The notes below the pieces were generated by a model. It was not told the origin of the DNA. It worked only from the letters and a program-made list of their open reading frames with translations, and made no database searches. From assembly GCA_038277395.1 (NCBI GenBank), contig CM076193.1, positions 77,352,198-77,416,197 on the forward strand: a stretch of DNA of 64,000 bases, given 5' to 3'. Numbering within the stretch: the first letter of the stretch is position 1; each line of letters opens with the position of its first letter. Below are positions 1-10,125 of this stretch, in pieces. The DNA is from Dryocosmus kuriphilus. Its lineage: Eukaryota; Arthropoda; Insecta; Hymenoptera; Cynipidae. A program made the translations under genes and the position numbers.

Positions 1-240
1 TTGTAATTGAAATGGAATATTTTCTCAGCCAATGAAAGCTTGGCTCCAAGAGTCATTTCGCGTCGTGCGAAGATGATTTTTCACAAAGTAGTCGAACGCC
101 AGAATGCGCGGCTGCGATTGACCAATAATATATAAAGTGCATGAGCATTGGTCACGCACACAGTCACTCGTGTGCGTGAAAATTATTCAAGAAAAAGGAG
201 GTCTCTCTCTCTCTCTCTCTCTCTCTGACCTAAAAACCCG
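1..240. other. Gene-free left edge with CT microsatellite
   Basis: No coding potential is visible. A pure (CT)n tract occupies about 202-226 and is followed directly by the 3' coding end of a minus-strand Penelope-like element. The stretch may be that element's 3' untranslated region or older flanking DNA; I cannot decide which. Confidence 0.4.
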
Positions 241-716
241 CCAAAGAAATTCAACCGAATTTTCTGATTCTTATGTTCTTTCACCCTGGTATTAAAAAGT
301 CTACCGGTATGTCCCACATAAACCATTCCACACTTCTTGAAATGATTTTATAAACGACCCCACCTTTTCAAATTTTTCTATATGGTCTTTAGCAAAAGTT
401 GTGAATGAGTCCATTTTAAAAGGAACTCTAAAAATTGTGTGGATCTTGAACTTTCTCAACATAAATTGAATAGTTTTATTTTGACGAAAGTATGGAAGAA
501 CAAAAGTGTTAAAAGAACTAAACTCTCTCCCTTCTTGTGGAGTATCAGAAACTATACAATTGTTATTTTTGCTTTTAATTTGTTCAACTCTAATTTTTAT
601 ATATTTCTCGATCCAATTTTAAGGGTAATGATTAAAAGACAATGTCGTCCTAACTATGTTCAAATTCTGTGTGTGAAAAGACTCATGGGACAAACCCATA
701 GCTCTGTCAACTAACC
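241..716 (-). pseudogene. Penelope-like element: C-terminal linker and GIY-YIG endonuclease, broken
   Basis: Read on the minus strand, 716 down to about 430 encodes the linker that follows the reverse transcriptase in Penelope-like elements. About 420-290 encodes the start of a GIY-YIG endonuclease domain (YVGHTGRL-like motif), which makes the target nick in this family. The reading frame is interrupted. The segment continues the reverse transcriptase part at 2068-3359, and the two are separated by an LTR element inserted with a TAACC duplication. About 370-620 is an inverted copy of about 15450-15640, so two PLE 3' parts lie in opposite orientation around this locus. The family assignment comes from recognised motifs, not from a search. 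Confidence 0.75.
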
Positions 717-900
717 TGTTCGCGCTGTTATTATGCACTTAAATAGGCCCTTAGCTGCCTCACTGCAGGGATCCGAACGAGGCTCCAGATGCAACATCGT
801 TGGGTGTACTCACATTTTTTCCTCAAGAATTGTAGCCACCCTGAGGAAACACACAGCGACGGCTTTACGAGCCATCCATCGCCGTTCCGGCGCGAGGGCT
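717..900 (+). repeat. 5' LTR remnant of BEL/Pao element
   Basis: 717-748 matches the first bases of the 3' LTR (1122-1153), then jumps to sequence matching about 1373-1528 of that LTR. About 220 bp internal to the LTR are therefore deleted. The matched part ends at the GCGAGGGCT near 900, where pol sequence begins abruptly. Confidence 0.8.
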
Positions 901-1092
901 ATAGGGCAACTGGTAATCATTCGAGATGATCAGTTGCCTGCTGCCAAATGGCCCCTCGGTCGAATTATCGAGGTCCGTCCAGGCCCTGGCGGCCTCGTTA
1001 GGGTAGTCACTGTCCAAACGTCTACATCAATTCTACGTAGACATATCGTTAGACTAAGTCCTTTGTTGTTAGAATTTGAGTCTAAAAAGTAA
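901..1092 (+). pseudogene. BEL/Pao pol C-terminus (domain after integrase)
   Basis: About 63 codons ending in TAA at 1090-1092. They encode the typical C-terminal module of BEL/Pao integrase polyproteins: GQLVIIRDDQLPAAKWPLGR, then an I-V-rich strand and the closing RRHIVRLSPLL. In the family this region (DUF5641-like) follows the integrase core and may help bind DNA. All upstream gag, protease, reverse transcriptase and integrase core sequence is missing, so the fragment is not functional. The in-frame ATG at 733 lies in LTR sequence and is not a real start. Confidence 0.8.
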
Positions 1093-1121
1093 ATTCGTCC
1101 AACGGACGAAGGCGGGCGGAA

Positions 1122-2062
1122 TGTTCGCGCTGTTATTACGCGCTTAAATAGGATCGAGCGTGCCGCCGCCTTTTCGAGGAATGTGCGCCCTTCCTCTACC
1201 GGTTCACGACACGCATGCGTAAGCAACTGGAGGGGGCGGGGAGAGTCGGGCCCTGAGGCCGCATCAGCAGTAACATGGGAGCGACCTCCGTGTGCACTTG
1301 TGAGTTTTGTGTATCGTTAGGTGAAGCAAAAGAGCGCGCACTACTCTGTCTTGAAGAAGGCGATCACACTGAAGGCCCTTAGCTGCCTTACTGCAGGGAT
1401 CCGGACGAGGCTCCAGATGCGACATCGTTGGGTGTACTCTTATTTCTTCATCAAGAATTGTAGCCACCCTGAGGAAACACACAGCGACGGCTTTACGAGC
1501 CATCCATCGCCGTTCCGGCGCGAGGGCTGTTCCCGCGCCCAAGACGTTGGGGCACTGGGACGGGCGTACGTGTGGACTCCTTCTGCGATCCGGGCTAGCG
1601 TGCGACTCTGCCGTTTTTCGTATGTGAGGTAAGAGAAAGAGAGCTCTCGAGCGTGTTTAGTGTATTAGGTATTGTGTGTAGATACGGTTTGATGGCATGC
1701 GAGCCAATTTATGCAGTCTTCTCGTTGCTACTTGAGCAAGTGTTTTTTGTTTTTTCTTTTGGATTTAACCTTTCATAATAGGCTTTTTCCTCCACTCAGC
1801 GAGTGGAGGCTTTTTATGCCGACTTTCCTTAAGGATAGATTCACTTAGGCTTTTCCCTCCACTCACCGAGTGGAGGTTTTTTATGCCGACTATCCTTAAC
1901 GATCGAATCTAATTTAGCGATATTTCCAGTAAAGCTTGTTTGAAATAAAGTTACATTCGTCATAGCAATACAGTGTTCTTATTTCACCGCCACGCACGAA
2001 TTCATCCACCACCTCCTTTATATCACTATCAACCTACCTTATATTTACGTTCAAATTAAACA
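1122..2062 (+). repeat. 3' LTR of BEL/Pao element (941 bp)
   Basis: Runs from TGTTCGCGCTG to TTAAACA, with a GC-rich first half and an AT-rich tail. It lies immediately downstream of the pol stop and a purine-rich stretch (GGACGAAGGCGGGCGGAA), the likely polypurine primer. Two tandem stem-loops sit at 1789-1876. Confidence 0.8.
1789..1876 (+). repeat. Two tandem terminator-like hairpins in the LTR
   Basis: CCTCCACTC and GAGTGGAGG form a perfect 9-bp stem with a 3-nt loop, each followed by a T-run, at 1789-1809 and again at 1856-1876. They lie 67 bp apart inside a direct repeat. Perfect stems retained in an otherwise decaying LTR suggest an RNA-level role or simply a recent duplication. Confidence 0.7.
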
Positions 2063-2067
2063 TAACC

Positions 2068-3359
2068 CCTTAATTACCGCAATTTTATTTTGTATAGGAT
2101 GTTCAGAAAAAAGTTCAAAATTCTACCAGAATAGGTACTACTTCTAAACCAGTTACTAACAATATTACCATTTAGAAGTCTTCTTAATTCTAAGTCCAAA
2201 AAGGTAATTTTATTATTTTGCTCGATCTCACAAGTGAATTGAAGTTTCGGATGAAAACCATTAAAGGCATCAACTACTATCCCTAACTTATTTAAAGGAA
2301 CGCACAAAAAGGGATTATCTACATAACAAGAGTAAAAAAGAAAATCAAAATTCAACTTTTGAAAAGCGAAATACTCCAAAATCCTCCATTACAATTTCTA
2401 ACAAAATCGAAGAAATGACCACCAATGGGAGCACCAAACTCTTGTTTATAAAATACTCAATTGAATTTAAAATAAATTGAATTCATAATAAAATCTATCC
2501 CCTTTAGAAACTGTTTTTATCCAATCGAGTGCGTGCTTTCATTTTATCCCATCTATTAACAATAGCTATTTTAACAAAATCAGAGGTATGTTTGGAAACA
2601 TTGCCACAACATCTAAAGAAATCATGACACAGTCAGCCGGAAACTTTTTTTTTTTGTGTTATAAATTTTTGAAAATTACAACTATAATTTGGGACATCAA
2701 TAGAGTCTTTGATGATCAAATTGAAATTTTGTTCTAAAAATTTAGTAGAAGTGTTAATGGTCGAAACAATTAATCTTAAAGGATGATTCTCCTTATGAAT
2801 TTTCCTCAAACCATAGCATCTATAGCAAGAATCAAATCCTGAGTATTGACATCTATCCATCTAATGTTTTTTCTCAGAAGCCCAAACAATCTCTAATTAT
2901 TCAGCAATCTAAAAGCACTATTTTTTAACTTTTTAACTGGATTTTCATGTATTATTTCAAATTTCTCCTCATCAGAAAGCAAGCGTTCCATGTCTACCAC
3001 ATATTCCTATTTCTTCATGCAAACGGTGATGTTACCTTTGTCAGCATTCATACAAATCAGATCCGGGTTTTTCTCAAGAAAGTATTTAGTTGTCAAGAGG
3101 CCTTTAGCAATCTTACGATCAAAAACACTAATGCGTAAACCCTGTTTATCAACAAAGCTTTTGGAAAGATGTAGGACTTTGTTCCTGAAATCCTGCTGAT
3201 CTAATATTGGTAGCTTGTGCATGTCTGCTCCAACGTCCTTAAAAATTTCTATCACTTTCTTCGAATTACTTTTAGTTGCACAGCTGCTTCAGCCTCTACC
3301 CAATCTCAAAATATCCTGCATTGAGTCAGGAATCTGAATACCTGCCAAATTCACAAGCC
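2068..3359 (-). pseudogene. Penelope-like element reverse transcriptase, broken
   Basis: Several frames on the minus strand carry Penelope-type reverse transcriptase blocks in the right order. First comes DLICMNADKGNITVCMKK (about 3007-3090). Then come YGLRKIHKENHPLRLIVSTI (about 2730-2820) and a YVDNPFLCVPLNK block (about 2290-2340), where the family has the catalytic YVDD; here the second Asp is Asn. A TFLDLELRR...FRSSTYSGR region follows at 2110-2220. Stops and frameshifts separate the blocks, so the enzyme is dead. PLE reverse transcriptases copy RNA directly onto a nicked target. The coding continues at 716 downstream, across the BEL/Pao insertion, and upstream at 15126 across Polinton P1. 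Confidence 0.85.
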
Positions 3360-3365
3360 AAGGAT

Positions 3366-4055
3366 AGTAGTATAGCTATGAGGATACGACGTCACCTCGA
3401 CGGGTTGCCTACTTACAGGGGCAGGCTTCTGTTCCGGGCTAAGTCATTTGCCGTCAGTCGGTATTATCCTTGGTCGGATAGGTAGGAATCTGTGTCAGAT
3501 ATAAATGTAGCACTTTGTTACCGTCAGTCGGTAAGGTATGAATCTGGGACAGGTAGAGAAAATCAGCCAGTAAGATAGATATCTGGGGTAGATTGCTACC
3601 ATCAATTGGTAATGTAGGAATCTGGGGTATTTACCATCAGTCGGCAAGGTAGAAATCTTCCACGTGTGAAATAAGCTATTTGACGTTAGTCGTTAAGAAA
3701 GGGTTCTGTTCCAGACTACATACCTTGAGAACTGACGTGGTTCATGTCCGTGCTAAGCTTATTCTCAATTATCTTAGTACGCAATAGCAAGTGACACGAA
3801 ATTCCCCCTTGACCCTTCTCTCACCCACAAGCATGTAGAAATGCAGTCAAGGTTTCGTATTGGATTTACGTCTCTCTCTCTCTCCTACGAATATTGTAGG
3901 TAATGTATTATGTTGGTAATGGGGATTCCCAGTTTCTAGACACGCATCGACAGTTTTCAACATGCAGTTTCTCGACATGACGGTAAAGAGTTAATAAAAT
4001 ACTTACCTGTAAAAATTTCTACGCATCGCAGTGTTTCAAAGTAGGGTGTGAAATT
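3366..4055 (+). repeat. Left terminal inverted repeat of P1
   Basis: Matches the reverse complement of about 14430-15125 with moderate divergence. Landmarks are the 5' end AGTAGTATAGC, GACGTCACCTCGACGGG near 3390, several copies of a CAGTCGGTAAGGTA.GAATCTGGG motif (3450-3670), and a GCTAAGCTTATTCTCAATTAT block near 3755. The outer match stops near 4055, where unrelated repeated DNA begins, so the left arm has probably lost its inner end. The corresponding inner end in P2 and in the right arm includes GAAGCGGAAAATGTACA. Confidence 0.88.
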
Positions 4056-4500
4056 CAAAAAGTTTTGCAGATATCTCGAAAACAGTAAGAGCTACGCAAG
4101 AACGGACAAAATTTTCATTCTTACAGACGCTTTCTCAAACACATCTACCTGATCCACTAAATTTTTTTTCAAAATTCCAAAATTTTTGTAATTTACAAAA
4201 TTTTTAATATCTCGAAAACCGTAAGAGATATGACAAAAGGGATTAGTACAAGGGGGAAGTTCTTCGGACTGATATAAACGATATACTAAAAAAAAATTTC
4301 AAATTCCAAGATTTTTTAATATTTTTTTTTGCATTTTTCAAAATTTGCAGATATCTCGAAAGCGGTAAGCGATATGGAAAAAGGGATTAGGACAAGGGGA
4401 AGCTTTATCGGGCTGATCTAAATGATAGACTAAAAAAAAAAATGTCAAAATTCCAAGTATTTTTTTGCATTTTTCAGTGAATGCATTCTTCATTATTGTC
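4056..4500 (+). repeat. Three-copy degenerate repeat, about 140 bp, with ATATCTCGAAA core
   Basis: Near-copies of (TG)CAGATATCTCGAAAACAGTAAGAG occur at about 4070, 4205 and 4352, each followed by an AAGGGATTAG.ACAAGGGG segment (in the last two) and an A-rich tract. This replaces the DNA found at the same place in Polinton P2, where a small minus-strand gene lies (55711-56010). It probably represents insertion or replacement by a host satellite-like repeat. A related ATATCTCGAAAACTATCG occurs near 34390. Confidence 0.65.
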
Positions 4501-4639
4501 AAGGTTGAATTTACGTCACAAGAAAATTTTCTCATACAAATACCGTTGGTGACGCAACGGAGGTTCCCGAGAACTCGACAAGTTTCAGCATGCATCGATA
4601 AGTTTCAACACGCATTTCAAAGTCGGAGTGACGTTTCTC

Positions 4640-4990
4640 GAAGTTTCTAGAAGGTTAGATTACGCAATAGAAGCTCGACAAGTTTCATCAAGTTACGCAA
4701 GATGATGCAACGTTACGAAAGATGATGCAACATGCATAGAAGTTTCTCGAACGTTAGATTGTGCAAGATGATGCAACGATTTCATCACATTATGCAAGAT
4801 GATGCAATACGCATAGAAGTTTCTCGAACGTCATATTACACAAGATTTCATAAAATTGCGCAAAATGATGCAACGAGTTCTCAATTTCAACATGTTACTC
4901 AAGATGATGCAAAACGTATAGAAGTTTCTCGAACGTTATATTACGCAAGATTTCATCACATTGCGCAAGTTGATGCAACGAGTTCTCGAA
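4640..4990 (+). repeat. GCAAGATGATGCAAC short-repeat cluster of P1
   Basis: At least six spaced copies of CAAGATGATGCAA, alternating with GAAGTTTCTCGAACGTTA segments. The same cluster sits at the same place in P2 (about 56150-56530), between the terminal repeat and the polymerase gene, so it belongs to the Polinton. It could be an origin, enhancer or binding-site array, but no function can be shown. Confidence 0.7.
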
Positions 4991-5560
4991 GCATCTGGTG
5001 GAGTGATCTTTCCAGAGGTGGCCTATAAAAGTGCGAGTGGAACGGAGTGCCGCCAGGTAAGCGTTGTCTGTCAAATGTTTCACATTGAGCAAAGAAAATC
5101 TCCAGTGCAGATTTTGTGAACTTTACTATTGAATGGTGAAATATAAGGATAGTGCATTTAAGGAAAAAGCGAAAAGTGCAGTTTTTTTGTGAATTCACTA
5201 TGGACTATGGAATATGTGTGAAAAAAAAAACAGAACTGCAGGTTTTTGAATTTTTCTTATAGACTTTATTATGGACTTTTATATTTGTTGAAAGAAACCA
5301 GAAGTGCAGTTTGTGTTATGGAATTTACTAGTATTATGAATTTTTATATACGTATACTGGAAGGAAGAATAATGAATTTAAAGAGATTATTGACCGTGAA
5401 AAAGGATAGTGACCTTACTATTCACATTGAGCGAAGAAAATCTCCAGGGCAGTTTTTTTTAACTTTACTATTGATTGGTGAAATAAGGATAGTGACTGTA
5501 CTGTTATTTTTGTCTGTGAATAAAAAAGTATAGTGACTTTACTATTATGACCTCGTCAAA
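4991..5560 (+). other. Leader region upstream of P1 polymerase
   Basis: No gene. It contains repeated CACATTGAGC(A/G)AAGAAAATCTCCAG(T/G)GCAG segments (about 5083 and 5418), spaced by AT-rich DNA with recurring GTGA.TTTACTATT. Partial copies recur in P2 (56606-56640 and 56965-56985). A conserved, repeated leader just before the polymerase gene suggests promoter or untranslated sequence. Confidence 0.5.
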
Positions 5561-8500
5561 GTGATACTCGACGAGTGTGTAAAGCTTGTTCCGGATATAG
5601 AGGATGCGTTGAGCTTGATGGAATCGTCTGGATGCACACCTCTCGACAAAGTGAAAAAATGGAAAGACGAGTGCTCACTTTGTCTGAAGATAGTTAGGAG
5701 AGAACTTAGAAGAAAAACATCACTGCAGACTTTAGGCGAAAAACAAAAATGTCTAAATATAATTGAGAAGCTCGCATGCTTGTAGGTTCGCTTCGATGTA
5801 TTAGACAAGAAAAGAGGAGGAGGAGATTTGCAAGGAAAATCCGATGACATCGATAATCGTGTCAAATGGCTAGATATCGACAAAGCATTCAATGGTCGCA
5901 TTAAAACGTGTGTTGTGGCAAATCTAATACACAAAGATGTTCTTGTTTTCTTAGAAGATGCGCAAAGTCTATTTATTCCACATGTGAGCAAGGATATACA
6001 TCATCATAAATCACTAATGATAAACACTGTGCTTCTTGCCTATTATACAAAAATTGGCAAAGACAAGCCTGATGACAAAACTTTTAAATCAAAGAATGTA
6101 GCCTTATATTATACGACTGATTTAAAATTATGGTTTGAAACCTATGTCAGGTACCTATTCCTCAAATAAATGGAGGAATTTGAGGAGAAAGACTCTGGGT
6201 GGACCCTTCACTCAGTAATAAAACATTCGGTCAACATCAACAAGTTAAATTCAATGAAGGCAGGTTCATACGTTGATCTTCCACCATCGATCCAAGATAA
6301 GAAAGCTTGTGTAAACATACAAAACGACTATGACAACGAATGCTTCAAGCGGGAAATACTCTCAACCTTACATCCACCTAACTCGAATAAGAATGCTACA
6401 CGCGTGTCCAAATATCAGCAATACAAGTATTAACTGGATTTTTCCGACATCAGTTTTCCAGTTGCACTCAAGGATGTGAAAAAATTTGAGGAGAAGAACC
6501 AAATCTCTGTGAATGTCTACGGCCTTACTAAGAAGAGTGAAAATAAATTCACAGTGGTGCCTCTTCACCTCAGCTCACAAAAAAGAGACATGTACGTAAA
6601 TCTTCTTAGTGTGGAGGAAGATTATGTTTGTGAAGATGATGATGAAGAAGAAGAAGAAGAACATCAGGACAAAGGAACAAAAAACTTCAATTTTCACTAC
6701 GCTTGGATTAAAGACCTATCGCGATTGGTCTTTAGAAAACTGTCCGCAAACAGAAACAAGAAATATATCTGTGACCGGTGCTTGCACTACTTTGCAAGTA
6801 GGGAAAGACTGGTAGCACACACTGAAGACTGCGTAAAATTTAATAACTGTAAAGTGGTGCTTCCAGAACCCGGGAGGAACATTGTTGAATTTAAGAACTT
6901 TAAAAATCGAGAGCGAGCTCCTTTCATCATATACGCGGATTGTGAGTCCCTTTTGATACCCGTAAATGATGAAGGAGCAGAAAGAACCTCGAATACTGAG
7001 GTCTTTGAAAGACACGAGGTCTTCAATATTGGCTACATGTTTAAGTGCAGTTATATGAAACACTGTCCTTTTACGAGTCATGTCCGGACGATGTGGAGCC
7101 AGCAAAGTGGTTTGTTGAGCAGTTGCTCAAAATTGCCCAGAAAATGTGACAAGATTTTGGCATCTCCAGTTCCAATGCAGAAAGCGTCATTTGAGGAACA
7201 AGTAGCCTTTATAGATGCCAAAACTTGTCACATTTGTCAGAAGGCACCACATCCTCCAATGAAAAAGGTACATGATCACTGTCACTTGACAGGTAAGTAT
7301 CGTGGACCTGCGCATGAGCATTGCAACTTATCATTTCAGGACTCAAACACCATACCTGTTGTGTTTCATAATCTGAGTGGGTATGACGCTCACTTTATTA
7401 TTCGTGACATTGACACACAATTTGAGGGAAGAGTTAAAGTTCTTGCGCTCAATAAGGAAAAGTACATTTCCTTCACAAAGTACGTTCACGAAACTCAGAT
7501 AAAATTTAGATTCATCGATTCATTTAGATTCATGGCCTCTTCCCTAGAGAAGTTAGCGTCATACCTTACTCAGTATAAAATTCTCAGTGCAGTGTTTGCC
7601 GGTGTTGAGAGGGAAAAAATTGAGCTTCTCACGAGAAAGGGTGTTTCTTCCCTATGAATACCTGGACTTGAGGGACAGACTCAATGAAACTCAGCTTCCA
7701 CCAAAAGACAAATTTTACAGCACTCTCAATGATTCGGCAATATCGGACGAAGATTATGCACATTCACAACAGGTATGGTGTGCATGTAACATAAAGACAC
7801 TCGGCGGGTACGTCAGTCTGTACATGAAAACTGATGTTCTGCTTCTGGCTGACATTTTTGAAAGTTTCCGAGAACAATGTCTCGAGGCTTACGACTTGGA
7901 TCCAGCACACTACTACACCACTCCTGTCTTGACATGGGATGCCATGCTCAATTATTCAAAGGTAAGATTAGAGCTCCTCACCGATGTTGATATGCTGCTG
8001 ATAATTGAGCAAGGCAAAATATGTGGGGTAAGTCAATGCCCCAACCGTCATGCCATTGACAATAACAAGTACATGCCAGCGTTCAACAATGATGGGGAGA
8101 TCATCTTCATTGAATATTTAGATGCAAATGATCTCTACGGTTGGACGATGGAACAGCCTCTCCCTTACGGTGGTTTCGAGTGGCTCACAAATTTGCAAAA
8201 TTTTCATTTCAGCATTCCAGACGATTCACCTTTTGAGAACATTCTGGAAGTAGATTTGGACTATCCCGCGGAACTTCATGACAAACAAAATGACTTGCCG
8301 TTTTGACCAGAACACTCGAAACCACTGGGGTCCAGTCAGGAGAAGCTCCTAGCTACCTTCCTACCGAAACGAAAGTACGTTCTCCATTATCGTGCTCTGA
8401 AAAATGTATTAGCCCATGGATTGAAACTTGTCAAAATTCGTAGAATCTTGAAATTCATTTAATTTCCATAGTTGAAAAGTTATATTGATTTTAACACAAC

Positions 8501-9478
8501 ATTGAGGACTAACGCTAAAAGTGAGTTTGAAAAGAATCTCTACAAACTCATGAATAATGCAGTTTATGGAAAGACAATGCAGAACATACGAAAATACGTT
8601 GATGTGAAACTCGTGAAGAAGTGGGAGGGTAGGTATGGAGCAGAATCCCTCATAGCCCGACCAAACTTTCACAGTCGAGCAATCTTCAGTGGGAATCTCG
8701 TTGTAATTGAACTGAGAAGAACTGCAGTTTTGTTCAACAAACCGGTCTATGTTGGGCTTACAGTGCTAGATATTTCTAAAATCCTCATCTACGACTGCCA
8801 CTACGACTACATGATTGAAAAGTACGGTGACAAATGCAAGCTTCTATTCACTGACACAGCCAGTCTAATCTACGAAGTAAAACGTGATGACATTTACACC
8901 TACATTAAAGACGATATTCACCGATTTGACACCTCTGACTACCCTCGAGACAATGTTTTCGGAATGCCGCTAGCCAACAAAAAGGTATTAGGTCTGATGA
9001 AGGATGAGTGTTGTGACAAAATTGTCACTGAATTTGTTGGCTTGCGGAGTAAAATGTACAGCATCCGTGTAAACGGCGAAGACTTTGTGAAAAAAGCCAA
9101 AGGCGTAAAATCAGACATTGTACGAAAACAATAACATTCGACGATTACATGGAATGCTTGAGAAATTTGACAGTCCAAAGCAGAACACAGTACGTAATCA
9201 GATCGAGACTACACAATATCGAGTCCATAAAACAGTTGAAAATTGCACTGAGTTCTCGCGATGATAAGCGATGCTTGCTCCCCAACACCACAGACACTCT
9301 TGCGTGGGGACGCTACAGACTAAACACCACGCAAATGGACGTTGACGCTACTGACACCACTCAAATGGACGCTGTTGCTACTGAAACCATACAAATGGAT
9401 GTTGACGCTACTGACAATGACGACGACATTCTTACAGACAATGATTATGAACTTTTGAACCTTCTTGTTCAAAATTAG
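5561..9478 (+). pseudogene. polB: Polinton protein-primed DNA polymerase B (P1), broken
   Basis: Replicative polymerase of the Polinton, broken into about six frames. Readable blocks in order are: an N-terminal region (5561-6433) ending in NDYDNECFKREILSTLHPP; an acidic linker (about 6605-6665); a C2-type CDRCLHYF finger (about 6775); exonuclease motif I YADCES (about 6935); and a CHIC...HDHCHLTGKYRGPAHEHCNL zinc module (about 7225-7330). Then come exonuclease motif II HNLSGYD (about 7370), polymerase motif A YLDANDLYGW (about 8115), motif B KLMNNAVYG (about 8545) and motif C TDTASL (about 8850). The second catalytic Asp of motif C is Ala; P2 keeps TDTDSL. The starting codon is GTG where P2 has ATG (57031), and a TGA at about 8304 replaces a Cys codon of P2. 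The homologous P2 gene is at 57031-63560. Confidence 0.92.
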
Positions 9479-9540
9479 ATACTGTGAATTCATCATAACT
9501 GCACATCGACAGCCCCTTTGTAAATACATTATTATTATTG

Positions 9541-9830
9541 TACAGCGTTGAGGTGAATGCAGAAATATGACTCTGTGGCGCGACAGCCTTTGTAAATAGT
9601 TACTTTCGACTCTTTTAAATACATTATAATAATAATTATTATTATTATTGTAAAGCGTTGAGGTGAATGTAGAGATATGACTCTGTGGCGCGTCTTACTT
9701 CAAATCAGTCATTGTAAATTGTTACTTTCGACTCTTGTAAATGCACAACGGTATCTCCTGCGTTGAGTTGAATGTAGTCATAATCCCACGTGGCGCGTCT
9801 GACTCCAGATCAGAAGGTCACTTCGGGTTA
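9541..9830 (+). repeat. Tandem tRNA-Trp-like repeat array of P1
   Basis: Three units of about 105-110 bp, each with leader GTTGA.(G/T)TGAATG(T/C)AG, a TGTGGCGCG core (9575, 9685, 9789) and a trailer TTGTAAAT..TTACTTTCGACTCTT.TAAAT. The core resembles the D-arm and anticodon arm of eukaryotic tRNA-Trp. In the third unit the anticodon arm TCTGA-CTCCAGA-TCAGA is perfect, with CCA at 9805-9807, but about 11 bp of the D-loop and the T-arm are lost. The other units are more degraded. The same array follows the polymerase gene of P2 (63630 to the window end), where the last unit keeps the whole D-arm. Expression as tRNA is unlikely here. Confidence 0.75.
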
Positions 9831-9964
9831 CAAAATTTGTTTTCTATTGTAAATAGGGGATATAAGGGTTATATATTGAATAAAAGAAAAGATGTATATG
9901 AATTTTTTTTTATTTATCAAAACCTTACATCTAGTTAGTACAAGTGTATAATTTGTACATTGTA

Positions 9965-10125
9965 TCTCAACATTGATTCATCGTTGGCTTAACATCGGTT
10001 TAACGCTGGTTCATCGTTGGTTTAACATCGGGTTAAAGTTGATTCAACGTTGGTTCAACATTGGCTTAAAGTTGATTCAACATTGCGCAGAGTTGATTCA
10101 GCATTGCACAAAAGTTGATTACATA
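9965..10125 (+). repeat. Short minisatellite of GTTGGTTCAACAT-type units
   Basis: About a dozen degenerate 12-14-bp units of the form (A/C)GTTG(G/A)(T/C)T(T/C)AACAT fill the space between the tRNA-like array and the 3' end of the convergent integrase gene. Convergent gene ends flank it, so it may sit in a termination region. Confidence 0.65.

Larger units (their letters stand above)
717..2062 (+). mobile_element. BEL/Pao LTR retrotransposon, internally deleted
   Basis: The element starts TGTTCGCG at 717 and ends TTAAACA at 2062. It is bounded by the 5-bp direct repeat TAACC at 712-716 and 2063-2067. It consists of a shortened 5' LTR (717-900), the last codons of pol (901-1092) and a full 3' LTR (1122-2062). 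Everything between the 5' LTR and the pol end is gone. Removing the element and one duplication restores an uninterrupted reading frame of the surrounding Penelope-like element, which independently supports the boundaries. A 5-bp duplication with TG...CA ends is normal for BEL/Pao integrases. Confidence 0.85.

Noticed and set aside
5545..5991. 148-codon minus-strand frame over the start of the P1 polymerase gene
   Set aside because: Shadow of the polymerase N-terminal region, which is conserved in frame in P2.
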